Shown: positions 16,572 through 26,123 of the stretch, one piece after another
Layout: every line of letters begins with the position of its first letter
How positions within the stretch are numbered: position 1 is the stretch's first letter
NCBI GenBank assembly: GCA_000980705.1
Contig: LBCK01000007.1
Span: 1-64,000 of the forward strand
Direction of reading: 5' to 3'
Source of the DNA: Ruminococcus sp. UNK.MGS-30
Lineage (GTDB): Bacteria; Bacillota; Clostridia; Oscillospirales; Ruminococcaceae
DNA: 64,000 nt
Made by a program: the position numbers and the translations under genes
Notes under the pieces: generated by a model
Seen by the model: only the letters and a program-made list of their open reading frames with translations
Databases searched by the model: none
What the model was told of the DNA's origin: nothing

Positions 16572-17513
16572 ATGCGAAAAATACGGCCACGATCAAGGGC
16601 CGTTAAAAAAAGCGAAGAATCACAGAGAGTACTGGATGCACTTGACGCCTATCTCGAGGGGAATATTGATGAACCAGTAAGATGGCTTGTTCGATTCTGG
16701 CAGGATCAGGCAGCAGTCATGCTGTACAGAGAACTGCGAGAACTCGTAATAGGAGAAACAGATCCGGAAAGCCTTTTTGATATATGGTTCCAGGATTATT
16801 CGAAGATGCTGTCAGAAAAAATGACACCTGTATGGGAACAGGCGTTTCTTGAAGGGTGGAAAAACAATTCTCTCTTTTGTGGAGCAGAAGATGTAATAAG
16901 CTCTGAGAGCTGGGTTCGAAGCTGGATTGTTGATCATACGGGAGATTTGATAACAAATTGTTGTAATGAGCAGGTGAGCGCAATTCGGTATCTGATCGCT
17001 GAAGCTGAATCTCTTAATATGAGCAGTGCTGAAACGGCAAGATATATCCGGCCAACAATAGGACTGACAGAGAGACAGGCTGCGGCGAATCTCAAATATT
17101 ACAATTCCATCAAGGAAAGGCTGACAACGGATCATCCGAGAATGAAACCTGAGTCAATTGAGCGGAAAGCGAGGGAGGCTGCTTCAAAATATGCAGAAAG
17201 ACAGCAGCGGTATAGGGCAGAGACTATAGCCAGATCGGAAATAGCACAAGCCTATAACCATGGCGCAGATGCTTTTGTGAGGGAAGCGGTAACTGCAGGG
17301 AACCTTCCGGAGATGGAAAAAGAGTGGTCAACAGCTTTGAACGGCCATGTGTGCGCATCATGTGCAGCTCTTGAAGGCACTAAGATAGGAATGGATGATG
17401 AATTTAAAACGGTATCCGGAAGGAGAGAGATTACAACGTCTATTCCACCATTACACCCGCGCTGTAAATGTGCGGTGAAGTATGTGAGGGTGAAAAATGA
17501 AAACATTCAATGA
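16572..17513 (+). CDS. Minor head protein (Mu gpF/SPP1 gp7-like)
   Basis: A 313-residue protein with a long helical N-terminus and a C-terminal head-morphogenesis domain: ARSEIAQAYNHGADAF, WSTALNGHVCASCAALEGT and PPLHPRCKCAVKYV. The Cys/His cluster and HPRCKC ending are diagnostic of the gpF-like family. Located after the portal gene as usual. ATG 16572 fits AGGTGA; ATG 16569 is an alternative. Confidence 0.85.
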   Translation: MRKIRPRSRAVKKSEESQRVLDALDAYLEGNIDEPVRWLVRFWQDQAAVMLYRELRELVIGETDPESLFDIWFQDYSKMLSEKMTPVWEQAFLEGWKNNSLFCGAEDVISSESWVRSWIVDHTGDLITNCCNEQVSAIRYLIAEAESLNMSSAETARYIRPTIGLTERQAAANLKYYNSIKERLTTDHPRMKPESIERKAREAASKYAERQQRYRAETIARSEIAQAYNHGADAFVREAVTAGNLPEMEKEWSTALNGHVCASCAALEGTKIGMDDEFKTVSGRREITTSIPPLHPRCKCAVKYVRVKNENIQ

Positions 17514-17958
17514 AATAATGAAAATAAGGGACGAACCGGACAACAAGCCGGAGGTAACAAAAAGAAAGTTCCAGGTAAAGAAGACAAATAATGAAAAAAT
17601 GCAGGCATTCGGCTGGGCCAGTGTTGCTATTGCTGAGAATGGAGAAACTCTGGAAGACTGGCAGGGCGACATCATAGAGCCTGATGAACTTGAAAGCGCC
17701 GCTTACAAGTTCGTTGATCTCTACCGGGAAGGTGGAGAGATGCACGAAAGAGGTGGGGTTGCTTATCTGATCGAGAGTGTTGTATTTACGGAAGAGAAGA
17801 TGGCGGCAATGGGAATCCCGGAAGGCACGCTCCCTGTTGGATGGTGGATAGGCTTTCAATTGACAGATGCGGATGTTTGGGAGAAGGTAAAAGATGGAAC
17901 TTACAGTATGTTCTCCATTGAAGGGGAAGCAGAAAGGGTAAAAGTAAACAATGAATAA
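17497..17958 (+). CDS. XkdF-like putative prohead serine protease domain
   Basis: A 153-residue protein carrying FGWASVAI, DWQGDIIEPDELESAAY, GEMHERGGVAYLIESVVFT and PVGWWIGFQ, the order found in the N-terminal protease-like part of XkdF. His in GEMHE and Ser in LIESV are the likely catalytic pair. It should process head proteins during maturation. In PBSX the protease is fused to a scaffold; here the scaffold-like part is a separate gene (18507). Confidence 0.75.
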   Translation: MKTFNEIMKIRDEPDNKPEVTKRKFQVKKTNNEKMQAFGWASVAIAENGETLEDWQGDIIEPDELESAAYKFVDLYREGGEMHERGGVAYLIESVVFTEEKMAAMGIPEGTLPVGWWIGFQLTDADVWEKVKDGTYSMFSIEGEAERVKVNNE

Positions 17959-18442
17959 GTATATTGGAACAAAACTTATTGAGGCAGAAAAAGCAACTCT
18001 TGCAGAAGCACAGGCATTAAAAACAGGTGCCTGCGATACCATTGAAGAAGCAAGAAAAAGATTTGGAGGTTCAGATGATGGCAATCCGGGATATGTAGTT
18101 AAATATCCGGATGGATACATCAGCTGGTCTCCGAAAGATGTGTTCGAGAAGTCTTATATGCAGGTTCAGGAGAATCCGAAACTGATATCTGGCGTATCAA
18201 TAGGAGAACACATGGTGAATGACTTTATCAGCTATATTGAAACCAGTACCGTAGGCTATAAGACAACAATGGTTCGTTGCGTGCTTCGAAATGGTTTTGA
18301 GATCATTGAAACATCTGCATGCGTAGATGCTCAGAATTACGACCAGAAGCTCGGAGAAGAAATCTGTATGAAGAAGATAAAGGATAAGATCTGGTATCTT
18401 TTAGGATTTCTGCTTCAGACAGCGTGGCATGGAATTAAATAA
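17951..18442 (+). CDS. Phage Gp49-like protein
   Basis: A 163-residue protein whose C-terminal half (TTMVRCVLRNGFEIIETSAC, then DAQNYDQKLGEEICMKKI) matches the Gp49/66 family of phage proteins with unknown function. The N-terminal half is a linker with a PDGYISWSP turn. It overlaps the protease gene by eight bases and precedes a terminator, so expression of the scaffold gene probably has its own control. Confidence 0.7.
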   Translation: MNKYIGTKLIEAEKATLAEAQALKTGACDTIEEARKRFGGSDDGNPGYVVKYPDGYISWSPKDVFEKSYMQVQENPKLISGVSIGEHMVNDFISYIETSTVGYKTTMVRCVLRNGFEIIETSACVDAQNYDQKLGEEICMKKIKDKIWYLLGFLLQTAWHGIK

Positions 18443-18455
18443 ATGTGATCAATAG

Positions 18456-18477
18456 GCGTCCAAAAGGGCGCTTTTTT
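18456..18477 (+). terminator. Short terminator between protease and scaffold genes
   Basis: GCGTCC, an AAAA loop, GGGCGC (one G-T pair) and six T. An AAAGGAGG ribosome site for the next gene follows. Confidence 0.55.
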
Positions 18478-18506
18478 GATAAATAAAAGCGAAAGGAGGA
18501 AGCATT

Positions 18507-19685
18507 GTGGCAACAAAACTGAAAGGCCTGGAAGTAGGTAAAGTAGATTTCGTTGATGAAGGCGCAAATCAGAGAGCTGATATCAAACTGCTGAAAGGCA
18601 AGAATAAAGCAGAGGAAACATCAGACCCGGAAATCGGACTATTTAAACGATTCCTGAACTGGATCGGCGGAGAGGTGCAGAAATCAGCCACGACATTTGA
18701 TGAACAGATCAACGCTGTGAGCATGGACGCAATCCGGGATGAAATCTGGTCTGTATGTTACGCCCTGCAGAATTCACTTAATTCAATCCTGTGCGACCCA
18801 GAACTGGACAGCAGCGGGAAGCAGAGTGCAATGGATACAAGCATTGAACAGTTCGCTACAGCTATGAAGGAATACATTCCCGGATGGGCTGGGGGAACAT
18901 CTGCAAAAATCAAAAAGAATCTGGATGCGCCTGACGAAACAGATCTTCCTATGGTGATGAAAGCGCATAGCAATCTGGAGGAAATCATTCAGAAATCCGT
19001 AGAAACGAAAGGAGAATTGGAAGACATGATTAAAATCGACAAGTCAAAAATGTCTGCTGAGGAAAGAGCGACATATGATGAACTTATCAAAAAGTTTGCC
19101 GTAGAGACAAACGAGGAGCCGTCTATCGAGAAGAAAGCACCGCAGAAAAGCGAAAAAGAGGAAAACCCAGACGTTCTCGATGATGATGGAGCTGAAAAGA
19201 AAACAGATACAAAGAAATCTTTTGCACCGCCAGAACAGAATGCTGACGATGATATTTACAAAGGACTGCATCCTCTTGTGAGAGAAAAACTGGAAGCTCT
19301 CGAGAAAAGAGCGGAAGAAGCGGAAGACAGAGAACTTTATGCAGTTGCTAAAAAGTACGAAGTTCTTGGAGAAAAACCGGAAGAACTGGCTAAGTCCTTG
19401 AAAACACTGAAAAGTGCAGGTGGAACTGCCTACAATGATATGATCAGCCTTCTCGACAGAAATGTGGCAATGGTCAACAACTCTGGCGTATTTGGAGAAA
19501 TCGGAAAATCATTCTCTGGCGGAACTGCAGCAGTCAAGAAGTCTGCAGCAGAAGGAAAAATCGATACGATTGCAAAGGGATTGATTGAAAAAGATCCTTC
19601 CATGCCATATAACATGGCGCTGGCAAAAGCCTGGGAAGCACATCCAGAGCTTATGGCTGAGTATGAAGACGAAGCCGGATACTAA
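18507..19685 (+). CDS. Head scaffold-like protein (XkdF C-terminal type)
   Basis: A 392-residue protein. The N-terminus (LEVGKVDFVDEGANQRADI) resembles the region after the protease in XkdF. The rest is highly charged and helical, with acidic Lys/Glu stretches (about 195-250) and a coiled segment near 260-300. Such composition fits an internal scaffold that guides capsid assembly. GTG start behind AAAGGAGGAAGCATT. It sits just upstream of the decoration and capsid genes. Confidence 0.65.
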   Translation: MATKLKGLEVGKVDFVDEGANQRADIKLLKGKNKAEETSDPEIGLFKRFLNWIGGEVQKSATTFDEQINAVSMDAIRDEIWSVCYALQNSLNSILCDPELDSSGKQSAMDTSIEQFATAMKEYIPGWAGGTSAKIKKNLDAPDETDLPMVMKAHSNLEEIIQKSVETKGELEDMIKIDKSKMSAEERATYDELIKKFAVETNEEPSIEKKAPQKSEKEENPDVLDDDGAEKKTDTKKSFAPPEQNADDDIYKGLHPLVREKLEALEKRAEEAEDRELYAVAKKYEVLGEKPEELAKSLKTLKSAGGTAYNDMISLLDRNVAMVNNSGVFGEIGKSFSGGTAAVKKSAAEGKIDTIAKGLIEKDPSMPYNMALAKAWEAHPELMAEYEDEAGY

Positions 19686-19702
19686 GAAGGAGGCGAATGA
19701 TA

Positions 19703-20131
19703 ATGGGTAAAAATTTTAATGGAACACAGATCAACCAGTCACCAACTATTTCCGAAAAGGCAGGAGCAGATGTTGCTGACATCCGTAACCTTATTTTGAA
19801 ATACGATACTGATGGTAATGTGGTTGTCGCTGCCGATGGCACAGCACCTCTGCTTGGCGTTTCTATTATCGAAAGTGGATATAATGACATTTCCGGTGTA
19901 GAAGCTGGAATGGTTAAGAAGGGTGAAGACGTTGATATCCTGATTAAGGACATCGGATTCGTCATTGCTTCCGCTGAGATCAAGAAAGGGCAGGAGGTTA
20001 CTGCGACCACCGGAGGAAAAGCGGCAGTTGCGGCAGCTGGCGATTACGTGATCGGGGTAGCTCTTAACAATGTATCTGCTGGAGGCTACAGCAGACTGCA
20101 GCTTTCTAAATACCAGAAGGCAAAAGCATAA
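19703..20131 (+). CDS. Head decoration-like protein (DUF2190-like)
   Basis: A 142-residue beta-rich protein with small-residue strands (APLLGVSIIESGY, KKGQEVTATTGGKA, GDYVIGVALNNVSAGGYS). Such proteins stabilise the expanded capsid from outside. It lies immediately before the major capsid gene, the standard place. ATG 19703 is nine bases from AAGGAGG; ATG 19697 is in frame. Confidence 0.65.
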   Translation: MGKNFNGTQINQSPTISEKAGADVADIRNLILKYDTDGNVVVAADGTAPLLGVSIIESGYNDISGVEAGMVKKGEDVDILIKDIGFVIASAEIKKGQEVTATTGGKAAVAAAGDYVIGVALNNVSAGGYSRLQLSKYQKAKA

Positions 20132-20155
20132 TCTTGATAAAGGAGGATAATATTA

Positions 20156-21181
20156 ATGAGAAACACAGCAGCAGGAATCCAGTCTGAAATCGCAAAAGGC
20201 GCATTCAGACCTCACACAGCACTTACAAACATGGCTCTGGCATATTACCAGAATGCAGCTAACTACTTCGCAAAGGCTCTTTTCCCAACCTGTCCGGTAA
20301 GTCTTTCTTCTGACAACTACTATGAGTTCAGCAAGGAAGATCTTCTGAGAGATAACTGGAGCAGAAAACCTGCTTATGGAAAAGTTGATCCTACAGTAGT
20401 AGGCGAGAGCATGAAACCTTATGTATGCCAGGTAGACCAGATGATCATGGGAATTGATCAGATTCGCCAGACCGATCTCAGCAGAAGACAGGGACCAACC
20501 ACAATGCAGCCGAAACAGCAGAGAGTAAAAACCATTGCAGAACAGGCGAATATCCATCAGGATCGTCTGTTTGCGGAAAGCTACTTCAAAGCCGGTGCAT
20601 GGAAGAATGAACTTTCCGGAGTTGACACTACAAGCCCTTCAACCAATGAGTTTATTAAATTCAGCAATGCAAACTCTGATCCGATTGCATTTATCGATAG
20701 TGAGAAGACAAGCATGAATCAGCAGACAGGACGCATGCCGAACCGCCTCGGCCTTGGTATCAATGTGTTCAATGCCCTGAAGGTGCATCCGGCAATCCTT
20801 GAAAGGGTTAAATATGGCGGAAGCACTGCAAACCCAGCGTCTGTAACAGAAAATGTTCTGGCGCAGCTCTTTGGAGTAGAAAAAATCGTGGTGCTTAAAT
20901 CCATCATGAACAATGCCAGCATGGGAGAAGATGAAAATATGCAGTACATCGGAGACCCGAATGCATTCCTTCTTGCCTATGCCACAAACGCACCGAGCAT
21001 TGACGAGCCGTCTGCCGGTTACATCTTTACATGGGATATGCTTGGAAATGGACAGATGCTTCCGATCCTGAACTATCTTGGCGAGAATGGAACACATACA
21101 GAATATGTAGAAGGACTTATGGCAACAGATATGCATAAGACATCCGATGATCTGGCGAGATTCTACAAATCTGCAGTCTAA
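20156..21181 (+). CDS. Major capsid protein
   Basis: A 341-residue protein following the decoration gene, with a strong AAGGAGG site. The N-terminus runs through an extended segment (ALFPTCPVSLSSDNYYEFS) into a helix-rich region and ends LARFYKSAV. Order, size and gene neighbourhood fit a HK97-fold capsid protein of the Mu/PBSX type. The fold cannot be verified by eye. It should be the most abundant virion protein. Confidence 0.8.
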   Translation: MRNTAAGIQSEIAKGAFRPHTALTNMALAYYQNAANYFAKALFPTCPVSLSSDNYYEFSKEDLLRDNWSRKPAYGKVDPTVVGESMKPYVCQVDQMIMGIDQIRQTDLSRRQGPTTMQPKQQRVKTIAEQANIHQDRLFAESYFKAGAWKNELSGVDTTSPSTNEFIKFSNANSDPIAFIDSEKTSMNQQTGRMPNRLGLGINVFNALKVHPAILERVKYGGSTANPASVTENVLAQLFGVEKIVVLKSIMNNASMGEDENMQYIGDPNAFLLAYATNAPSIDEPSAGYIFTWDMLGNGQMLPILNYLGENGTHTEYVEGLMATDMHKTSDDLARFYKSAV

Positions 21182-21192
21182 GGAGGTGCCAT

Positions 21193-21627
21193 ATGAAGCT
21201 TGTTGCAAATAAACCATGCACTCTGAGCGGAAAACGATACTTCATCGGAGAGGAAATCCCGGCCGAAGCAGTCGCTGATCCAGTAGCTCTTGAAAAAATG
21301 GGAGTGCTGACTGTGATTCGTGACGGTATTCCGGTTGAAACACTTGAGGAATGCGTGGCATCAGTCGGAGAAGTATTCTTCAAAATCGAAATCGTAAAAG
21401 GAGATAAGGGCTTCGATTTGGACGTTACAGAGCCTCAGCTTCAGGAAACAGTAAAAACTATGCAGATGAACCAGAAGGATGCTGTAGCTCATATTAGAGA
21501 CACTGTAGAGGATAATACAGTGCTTATCTTTCTGAATGCAGTAGATTCGAGAACTGCTGTAAAGAAAGAAGCTGAAACTAAGGCGAAGAGCCTTGGGGAA
21601 CTGGAGGAAAGCGCAGGTGATGCCTGA
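21193..21627 (+). CDS. Head protein (putative, 144 aa)
   Basis: AAGGAGG six bases before the ATG. The N-terminal part (KPCTLSGKRYFIGEEIPAEA) resembles small head proteins found after capsid genes; the C-terminus is a Lys/Glu-rich helix. The stop overlaps the next start. Probably a connector or capsid-associated protein, but no domain is recognised. Confidence 0.5.
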   Translation: MKLVANKPCTLSGKRYFIGEEIPAEAVADPVALEKMGVLTVIRDGIPVETLEECVASVGEVFFKIEIVKGDKGFDLDVTEPQLQETVKTMQMNQKDAVAHIRDTVEDNTVLIFLNAVDSRTAVKKEAETKAKSLGELEESAGDA

Positions 21628-22070
21628 TGCCTGGAACATATCAGTACGAACCGGGGAATATTGCTGAATACGGAAAAGACCGTATGCGTTTTGAACTCGG
21701 AGATGTAATGGTCGAGGGAAAAGAAAAGACTTGTGCGCTCTGCGATGAGGAATACAATGCGGTGATTCCGGAAAAGGTTCCGACGGCGAGGCAATGGAAA
21801 AAAGCAAAACTTCGTTGCCTTGAAAGCATTACGCGGAAGTTTGCATTTGAACCCGATACAAAGGTTGGTCCACTCTCCTTATCCATGGGGGAACGGGCAA
21901 AACTATGGAAAGAGATGTATGAGGATCTGAAAAAAGATTTGAAAGCCAGTGCGGCTTCGGCCGAAGCAATTCTTCCGTTGGCAGAAAATCCAGAAACAGG
22001 GCGGATAACACCGCCTTATTTTTATGCCGGAATGATGTCGCATGAGGAAACAGAGGGGGAAGACATATGA
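21627..22070 (+). CDS. Head-tail connector-like protein (147 aa)
   Basis: Encoded in the usual slot for head completion proteins. The centre is basic and helical (RQWKKAKLRCLESITRKF); CALCDEEY near residue 36 is noteworthy but isolated. The C-terminal region is Pro/Glu-rich. Assignment rests on position only. Confidence 0.45.
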   Translation: MPGTYQYEPGNIAEYGKDRMRFELGDVMVEGKEKTCALCDEEYNAVIPEKVPTARQWKKAKLRCLESITRKFAFEPDTKVGPLSLSMGERAKLWKEMYEDLKKDLKASAASAEAILPLAENPETGRITPPYFYAGMMSHEETEGEDI

Positions 22071-22429
22071 TGTTCGGAAACGCAATGTACCTTCGCCCGG
22101 GAAATCTCTGGAAGAGCTTCCGGGTATTGAAGATGCATGTGGACAATGTAGATGGATATGCAAAGAACTCATATGAAGATACGGGAACTATAGTGGATGG
22201 AATTCTTGCACAGGCGACTTCGAATGAGAGGGAGCTGACAAAACACCTATGGGATCAGAAGCTGCATTCCCTGACACATACCCTTGTGGTATCTGGAAGA
22301 TGTGATCTCAAAAAGTCAGATATTCTTGCATACGAGGAAAAAGCATATTTAGTTCTTGCTGTTGATAATGCCGGAGACCTTGGGGTTGCCGGCATTGTCT
22401 ATCTTGAAGAAAGGAATGATCTGAAATGA
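22067..22429 (+). CDS. Head closure-like protein (120 aa)
   Basis: Starts in an ATGATG overlap with the previous gene. Beta-rich small protein (SLTHTLVVSGRCDLKKSD, AYLVLAVDNAGDLG) as expected of a head-tail closure component. Position between the connector and a gp10-like gene supports this; sequence alone does not prove it. Confidence 0.5.
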   Translation: MMFGNAMYLRPGNLWKSFRVLKMHVDNVDGYAKNSYEDTGTIVDGILAQATSNERELTKHLWDQKLHSLTHTLVVSGRCDLKKSDILAYEEKAYLVLAVDNAGDLGVAGIVYLEERNDLK

Positions 22430-22803
22430 GTCCGGAGGCAGCGGCGGCAGCCGTACAGGAAGAAGTAAAGAATCGCGTAGAGCAAACCAAACGACAGGTT
22501 GATGCAAAGATGATGCAGGGAGCCAATGAACTCAGGAATGCTGCTCTTACGGTATTGGCCAATCCAAGCCCTTCAGCTCCCGGAAGTCCACCTGGTGTAA
22601 GAAGCGGAAACCTGAGAAGGAACTGGAATATGTACAGTTCTGGCGGTGGAGGAAATGGCATATTCGGAATCCAATCTGGAATGCATTACTCAGGATACCT
22701 GGAACATGGAACAAGCAAAATGGCAGCCCGTCCTTATGTTGAAAAAATCAAAGAAACTGCAATGCCGGAAATTCTGGCATTGTTCTCGGAGTTAGGAGGG
22801 TAA
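22426..22803 (+). CDS. HK97 gp10-like tail-completion protein
   Basis: A 125-residue protein with the gp10-family pattern: helical N-terminus, PSAPGSPPGVRSGNLRRNW (about 48-66), then HYSGYLEHGTSKMAARPYV (about 86-104) and a terminal helix. This protein joins the head and tail. It begins four bases inside the previous stop. Confidence 0.75.
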   Translation: MSPEAAAAAVQEEVKNRVEQTKRQVDAKMMQGANELRNAALTVLANPSPSAPGSPPGVRSGNLRRNWNMYSSGGGGNGIFGIQSGMHYSGYLEHGTSKMAARPYVEKIKETAMPEILALFSELGG

Positions 22804-23106
22804 ATGTTACTGACTGAAGAAACAAAGAAAGTTATAAATCTTGCTGAAATCGGAAGGGGCTCTCTTATTTCAGCAAAAAATAAAACTTGGGATAAAGCGC
22901 AGTCTGGAATAGTGACAGAAGCGACTGCTGACACCATCACAGTTTTATTCCTTCCAGAAACACAGAATATCCAGAATCATTTCGTGATTCCGGCTGAGGC
23001 TATTGAAAAAGGAATGTGGACTATCAGATATTCTTCTGACGGAATGGAAACGGTGAACGTATATGAGGGGAGTGTAGAAGATGGATCTGAATCAGTTGCT
23101 GTATAG
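22804..23106 (+). CDS. Hypothetical head-tail region protein (100 aa)
   Basis: ATG directly after the gp10-like stop with GGAGGG upstream. Mixed alpha/beta protein ending with a hypervariable acidic tail. The following gene overlaps it by 26 bases. No domain recognised. Confidence 0.5.
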   Translation: MLLTEETKKVINLAEIGRGSLISAKNKTWDKAQSGIVTEATADTITVLFLPETQNIQNHFVIPAEAIEKGMWTIRYSSDGMETVNVYEGSVEDGSESVAV

Positions 23107-23950
23107 AAGATTATCTCAGGACAACCTTCTGAACGGAACTCTGGCCAAGTACGCAGATAAGCCGGCCATCTTTAACACAGAGTTTCCTCCTGATCAGCAG
23201 GAGGGATGGAATGGGAAAAGCCAGTATCCGAGGATTTCTTATGTCTTCAACAAACAGGTGGATACAAAGCGGTCTTCATCTGGCCAGCTTACTGCCGCAT
23301 TGTACGACATCATGGATCCGCTTGAAGTAGAGAAGATGGAAGTTGCTATCAGGAATTGTCTTCAGGACGTGGTGATGAAACCAGAAGGGGAGGCACCTAT
23401 GTGCTTTGCATGGGCCAGAAGCGAACCTTACATCCTGGAAGGAAACGCAGTGCTGTGTAAAGAAATTGTGTTCGATATTCTGGAATACCCCGCACAGGAA
23501 ACTACGGATCCAGATCCTGTTATGGCATTGAACAGGTATATTAAGAATCTTTTCCCGGAATGCATAGTTTTTGGAATTGATGAGTTATCAGAATACACCA
23601 TTCCGGCAGATACTCCTGTTTTCTATTCTGGACTGAAATCAATTGACAGCACAGATGGTCATTGCAGGAGTAGCCTGTCGTGGTTCAATGCAGTTATTTC
23701 AGTGCATCTCCTGTGCCCGAAACCGTCATTGCGGTTGAAGATGATAGCCGCACTTCACCAGAGTTTAGCGAAGGATGAAGAGATCATCATGTTTGATGAT
23801 TCTCCAATGGTCGTGAAAGCTCTGAAAATGAACAACAATGCTGATTACCTTAGAGAGGGGCAGATGTCTCTGACAGGGTATTATGCGTGCTTAAAAGACG
23901 CATTTAAGCAGCCTGGTATATCAGGCGTAACAATCAACGATCTTACATGA
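23081..23950 (+). CDS. Tail terminator-like protein (289 aa)
   Basis: The protein begins MDLNQLLYRRLSQDN and contains PRISYVFNKQVDTKRSSSG, a layout like tail completion/terminator proteins that cap the tube before head joining. The second half (about 140-289) is an added domain, larger than in many relatives. It lies between the gp10-like gene and the sheath gene. Confidence 0.5.
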   Translation: MDLNQLLYRRLSQDNLLNGTLAKYADKPAIFNTEFPPDQQEGWNGKSQYPRISYVFNKQVDTKRSSSGQLTAALYDIMDPLEVEKMEVAIRNCLQDVVMKPEGEAPMCFAWARSEPYILEGNAVLCKEIVFDILEYPAQETTDPDPVMALNRYIKNLFPECIVFGIDELSEYTIPADTPVFYSGLKSIDSTDGHCRSSLSWFNAVISVHLLCPKPSLRLKMIAALHQSLAKDEEIIMFDDSPMVVKALKMNNNADYLREGQMSLTGYYACLKDAFKQPGISGVTINDLT

Positions 23951-23962
23951 AAGGAGTAAGTA

Positions 23963-24184
23963 ATGGCAGAAAAAGATATCAAGAAGACACCGGCTGCGAC
24001 ACAAACAGTACAGCCGTCCGCTGACAAGTACACCATCCAGGAACTTGAAAATGCAAGCGCAAAAGTATTTGGAGTTCCTCACGAATGTGCAGTAGCAGCC
24101 TTTAAGGGTTGTAAAAAAACAGGAATGACTGTTGCGGAAGCGAAACAGATCATCAATAGATTCATGAAAAAGGAGGTCAAATAA
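23963..24184 (+). CDS. Small hypothetical protein before sheath (73 aa)
   Basis: Strong AAAGGAG site. The C-terminal two thirds form a helical segment (YTIQELENASAKVFGVPHEC through INRFMKKEVK). Such small proteins occur before sheath genes in PBSX-like phages, with unknown role. Confidence 0.55.
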   Translation: MAEKDIKKTPAATQTVQPSADKYTIQELENASAKVFGVPHECAVAAFKGCKKTGMTVAEAKQIINRFMKKEVK

Positions 24185-25594
24185 ATGGCAGGTTATTTTT
24201 CTCTTGGAGAAAACAAAATCCGTTCCGGTGCATACTTCAATGTGCAGAAAAGAGGGGATGAAACAAACTTTGGAGCAATTGATGGTATTGTAGCAGTGCT
24301 TTTCAGGTCTTCGATTGGGCCACTTGGAAAAGCTACAGTTCTTCCGGCATCTGAAGGATATGAAAAAACCTTTGGCACCGGCGGCACCACAGATGCATTA
24401 AGAGAAACGTTCTTTGGAGGCGCTGACAAACTTATCGCTGTTAGAATAGGAAACGGCGGTACAGTTGGCAGTGCCTCTCTTGCTTGTGCAACTGGAAAGG
24501 CAAAGCTCTCAACAAAATATCCAAGTGGTGCAAAATTCACAGCAACAATCAGAGAGAAGCTTGGCGATTCCTCAAAGAAAGAGTGCATCGTATATCTGGA
24601 TGGCACTGAGTTCGAAAAAGTAACATTTGCAGCAGGAACAGAAGAGGCTACTGCATTGAAAGAAGCATTCGCTTCCTCAAAGAACTTTGTAGTCGATATT
24701 ACTGATGCATCAGGAACTGTTACGGCGGTTAGCCAGTCCGCTTTCACAGATGGCGCAGATCCGACAGTGACAACCGCAGACTACAGTGCCGGATTAAAAG
24801 AAGTGGAAAAATACTACATCAATACCATTTGTGTTGATACAGAAGATGCCGCTGTCCATGCATTGGTAGCAGCATGGCTTGACAGAATTTATCTGGCAGG
24901 CTCTTTCGCAATGGCAATCGTTGCCCCAAAACCTTCCTCTTCACTGGAAGACAGAATGACATCAATCTCCAGTTTCGATACTGAAAACGTAATTGCACCG
25001 CTGAATGCAAATGCTAATGCCGGCAATGAAGAGCTGAAAGGATATCAGGTGGCTGCGTATATCGCGGGTATCGTAGCTGCGACTCCTGCGAACCAGTCCG
25101 TGACACACGCAACTCTTAGCAGATATAGCGTTCTGAATGAAATCCTTACAAATACAGAGATGGAAGTAGCTGAAGAAAAAGGCTGCCTGGTCCTCTCTAC
25201 GGCTTCTGATGGGGCTGTATGGATTGACAATGGTGTTAATACCTTGGTTCATCCGGATGCCAACCACGACAGCGGATGGAAGAAAATCCGTAGAACAAAG
25301 ACCCGTTATGAACTTCTGAACAGAGCAAATGCAGCAGCTGACGCACTGGTTGGAAAGGTTGATAACGATACAAACGGAAGAGCCACTATCATGGCAGCTA
25401 TCCAGGGTATCTGCAATGCCATGGAGGCAGAAGGAAAGATCCAGTACGGCAATGTAACTGAATCTACAACTGTTACTACCGATGGAGACACCTGTGGGTT
25501 TGACATCGAAGTGATCGATCTGGATTCTGCAGAGCACATCTATCTGAATTACTACTTCCAGTTCAGCACTATTGTTGCTGCATCTGGTGAATGA
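24185..25594 (+). CDS. xkdK: Tail sheath protein (XkdK-like)
   Basis: A 469-residue protein starting MAGYFSLGENKIRSGAYFNV and containing IGPLGKATVLPASEGYEKTF, the conserved sheath N-terminus, and a C-terminal EVIDLDSAEHIYLNYYFQFS strand motif. Sheath subunits contract to drive the tube through the envelope, showing this is a myovirus. A good AAAAGGAGG site precedes it. It is followed by the tube gene as in PBSX. Confidence 0.9.
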   Translation: MAGYFSLGENKIRSGAYFNVQKRGDETNFGAIDGIVAVLFRSSIGPLGKATVLPASEGYEKTFGTGGTTDALRETFFGGADKLIAVRIGNGGTVGSASLACATGKAKLSTKYPSGAKFTATIREKLGDSSKKECIVYLDGTEFEKVTFAAGTEEATALKEAFASSKNFVVDITDASGTVTAVSQSAFTDGADPTVTTADYSAGLKEVEKYYINTICVDTEDAAVHALVAAWLDRIYLAGSFAMAIVAPKPSSSLEDRMTSISSFDTENVIAPLNANANAGNEELKGYQVAAYIAGIVAATPANQSVTHATLSRYSVLNEILTNTEMEVAEEKGCLVLSTASDGAVWIDNGVNTLVHPDANHDSGWKKIRRTKTRYELLNRANAAADALVGKVDNDTNGRATIMAAIQGICNAMEAEGKIQYGNVTESTTVTTDGDTCGFDIEVIDLDSAEHIYLNYYFQFSTIVAASGE

Positions 25595-25612
25595 GAAAAG
25601 GGGGAATAAATA

Positions 25613-26068
25613 ATGCTGAATAAGAGTGCAGCTACTGATGCCAGACACAGCAGATCTGGCAAAGATGCGATGCTTTATAACTCTGCTGGAAAACCATTTG
25701 CACAGGTTGAAAGTTTTACTACAAAAGGTTCCTTTAACAACTACAAATACGCACCTCTTGGCCAGAACAGAGAGCTTGAGGTCAACGGAACTGTGGGCGT
25801 TACCGTAAACATTTCCGAAATCGTAGTTCTTGATGGTGAGCTGTTTAATGCGGTTATCAATGCTATTGCAAACGGAGAATCTCCTGTTCTGATGTTTACA
25901 GGAGTTATCGAAGGAAGAAATGGATCACAGGAACGTGTGACCTACAGAGAGTGTATCCTTTCCGGAGACAGCGATATCCAGAACGTAGCTACAGGCGATG
26001 TGCTGAAAAGATCTTTTGCCCTGCACTGCAATGGCAAGGTTGAGAATAAGAGCAAACTGACAATCTGA
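25613..26068 (+). CDS. xkdM: Tail tube protein (XkdM-like)
   Basis: A 151-residue protein with the tube-family pattern of a Met-Leu start, GKPFAQVESFTTKGSFNN and later CILSGDSDIQNVATGDVLK. It forms the inner rigid tube around which the sheath sits. Located right after the sheath gene. A terminator follows. Confidence 0.85.
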   Translation: MLNKSAATDARHSRSGKDAMLYNSAGKPFAQVESFTTKGSFNNYKYAPLGQNRELEVNGTVGVTVNISEIVVLDGELFNAVINAIANGESPVLMFTGVIEGRNGSQERVTYRECILSGDSDIQNVATGDVLKRSFALHCNGKVENKSKLTI

Positions 26069-26078
26069 TTTCTATTAA

Positions 26079-26107
26079 GAGGGGCTGGGCATCAGCCCCT
26101 CGTTTTT
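26079..26107 (+). terminator. Terminator after sheath/tube genes
   Basis: GAGGGGCTG, a five-base loop, CAGCCCCTC and a T run. It may let the abundant sheath and tube be expressed above downstream tail genes. Confidence 0.7.
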
Positions 26108-26123
26108 AACAGGAGGAAAAGAA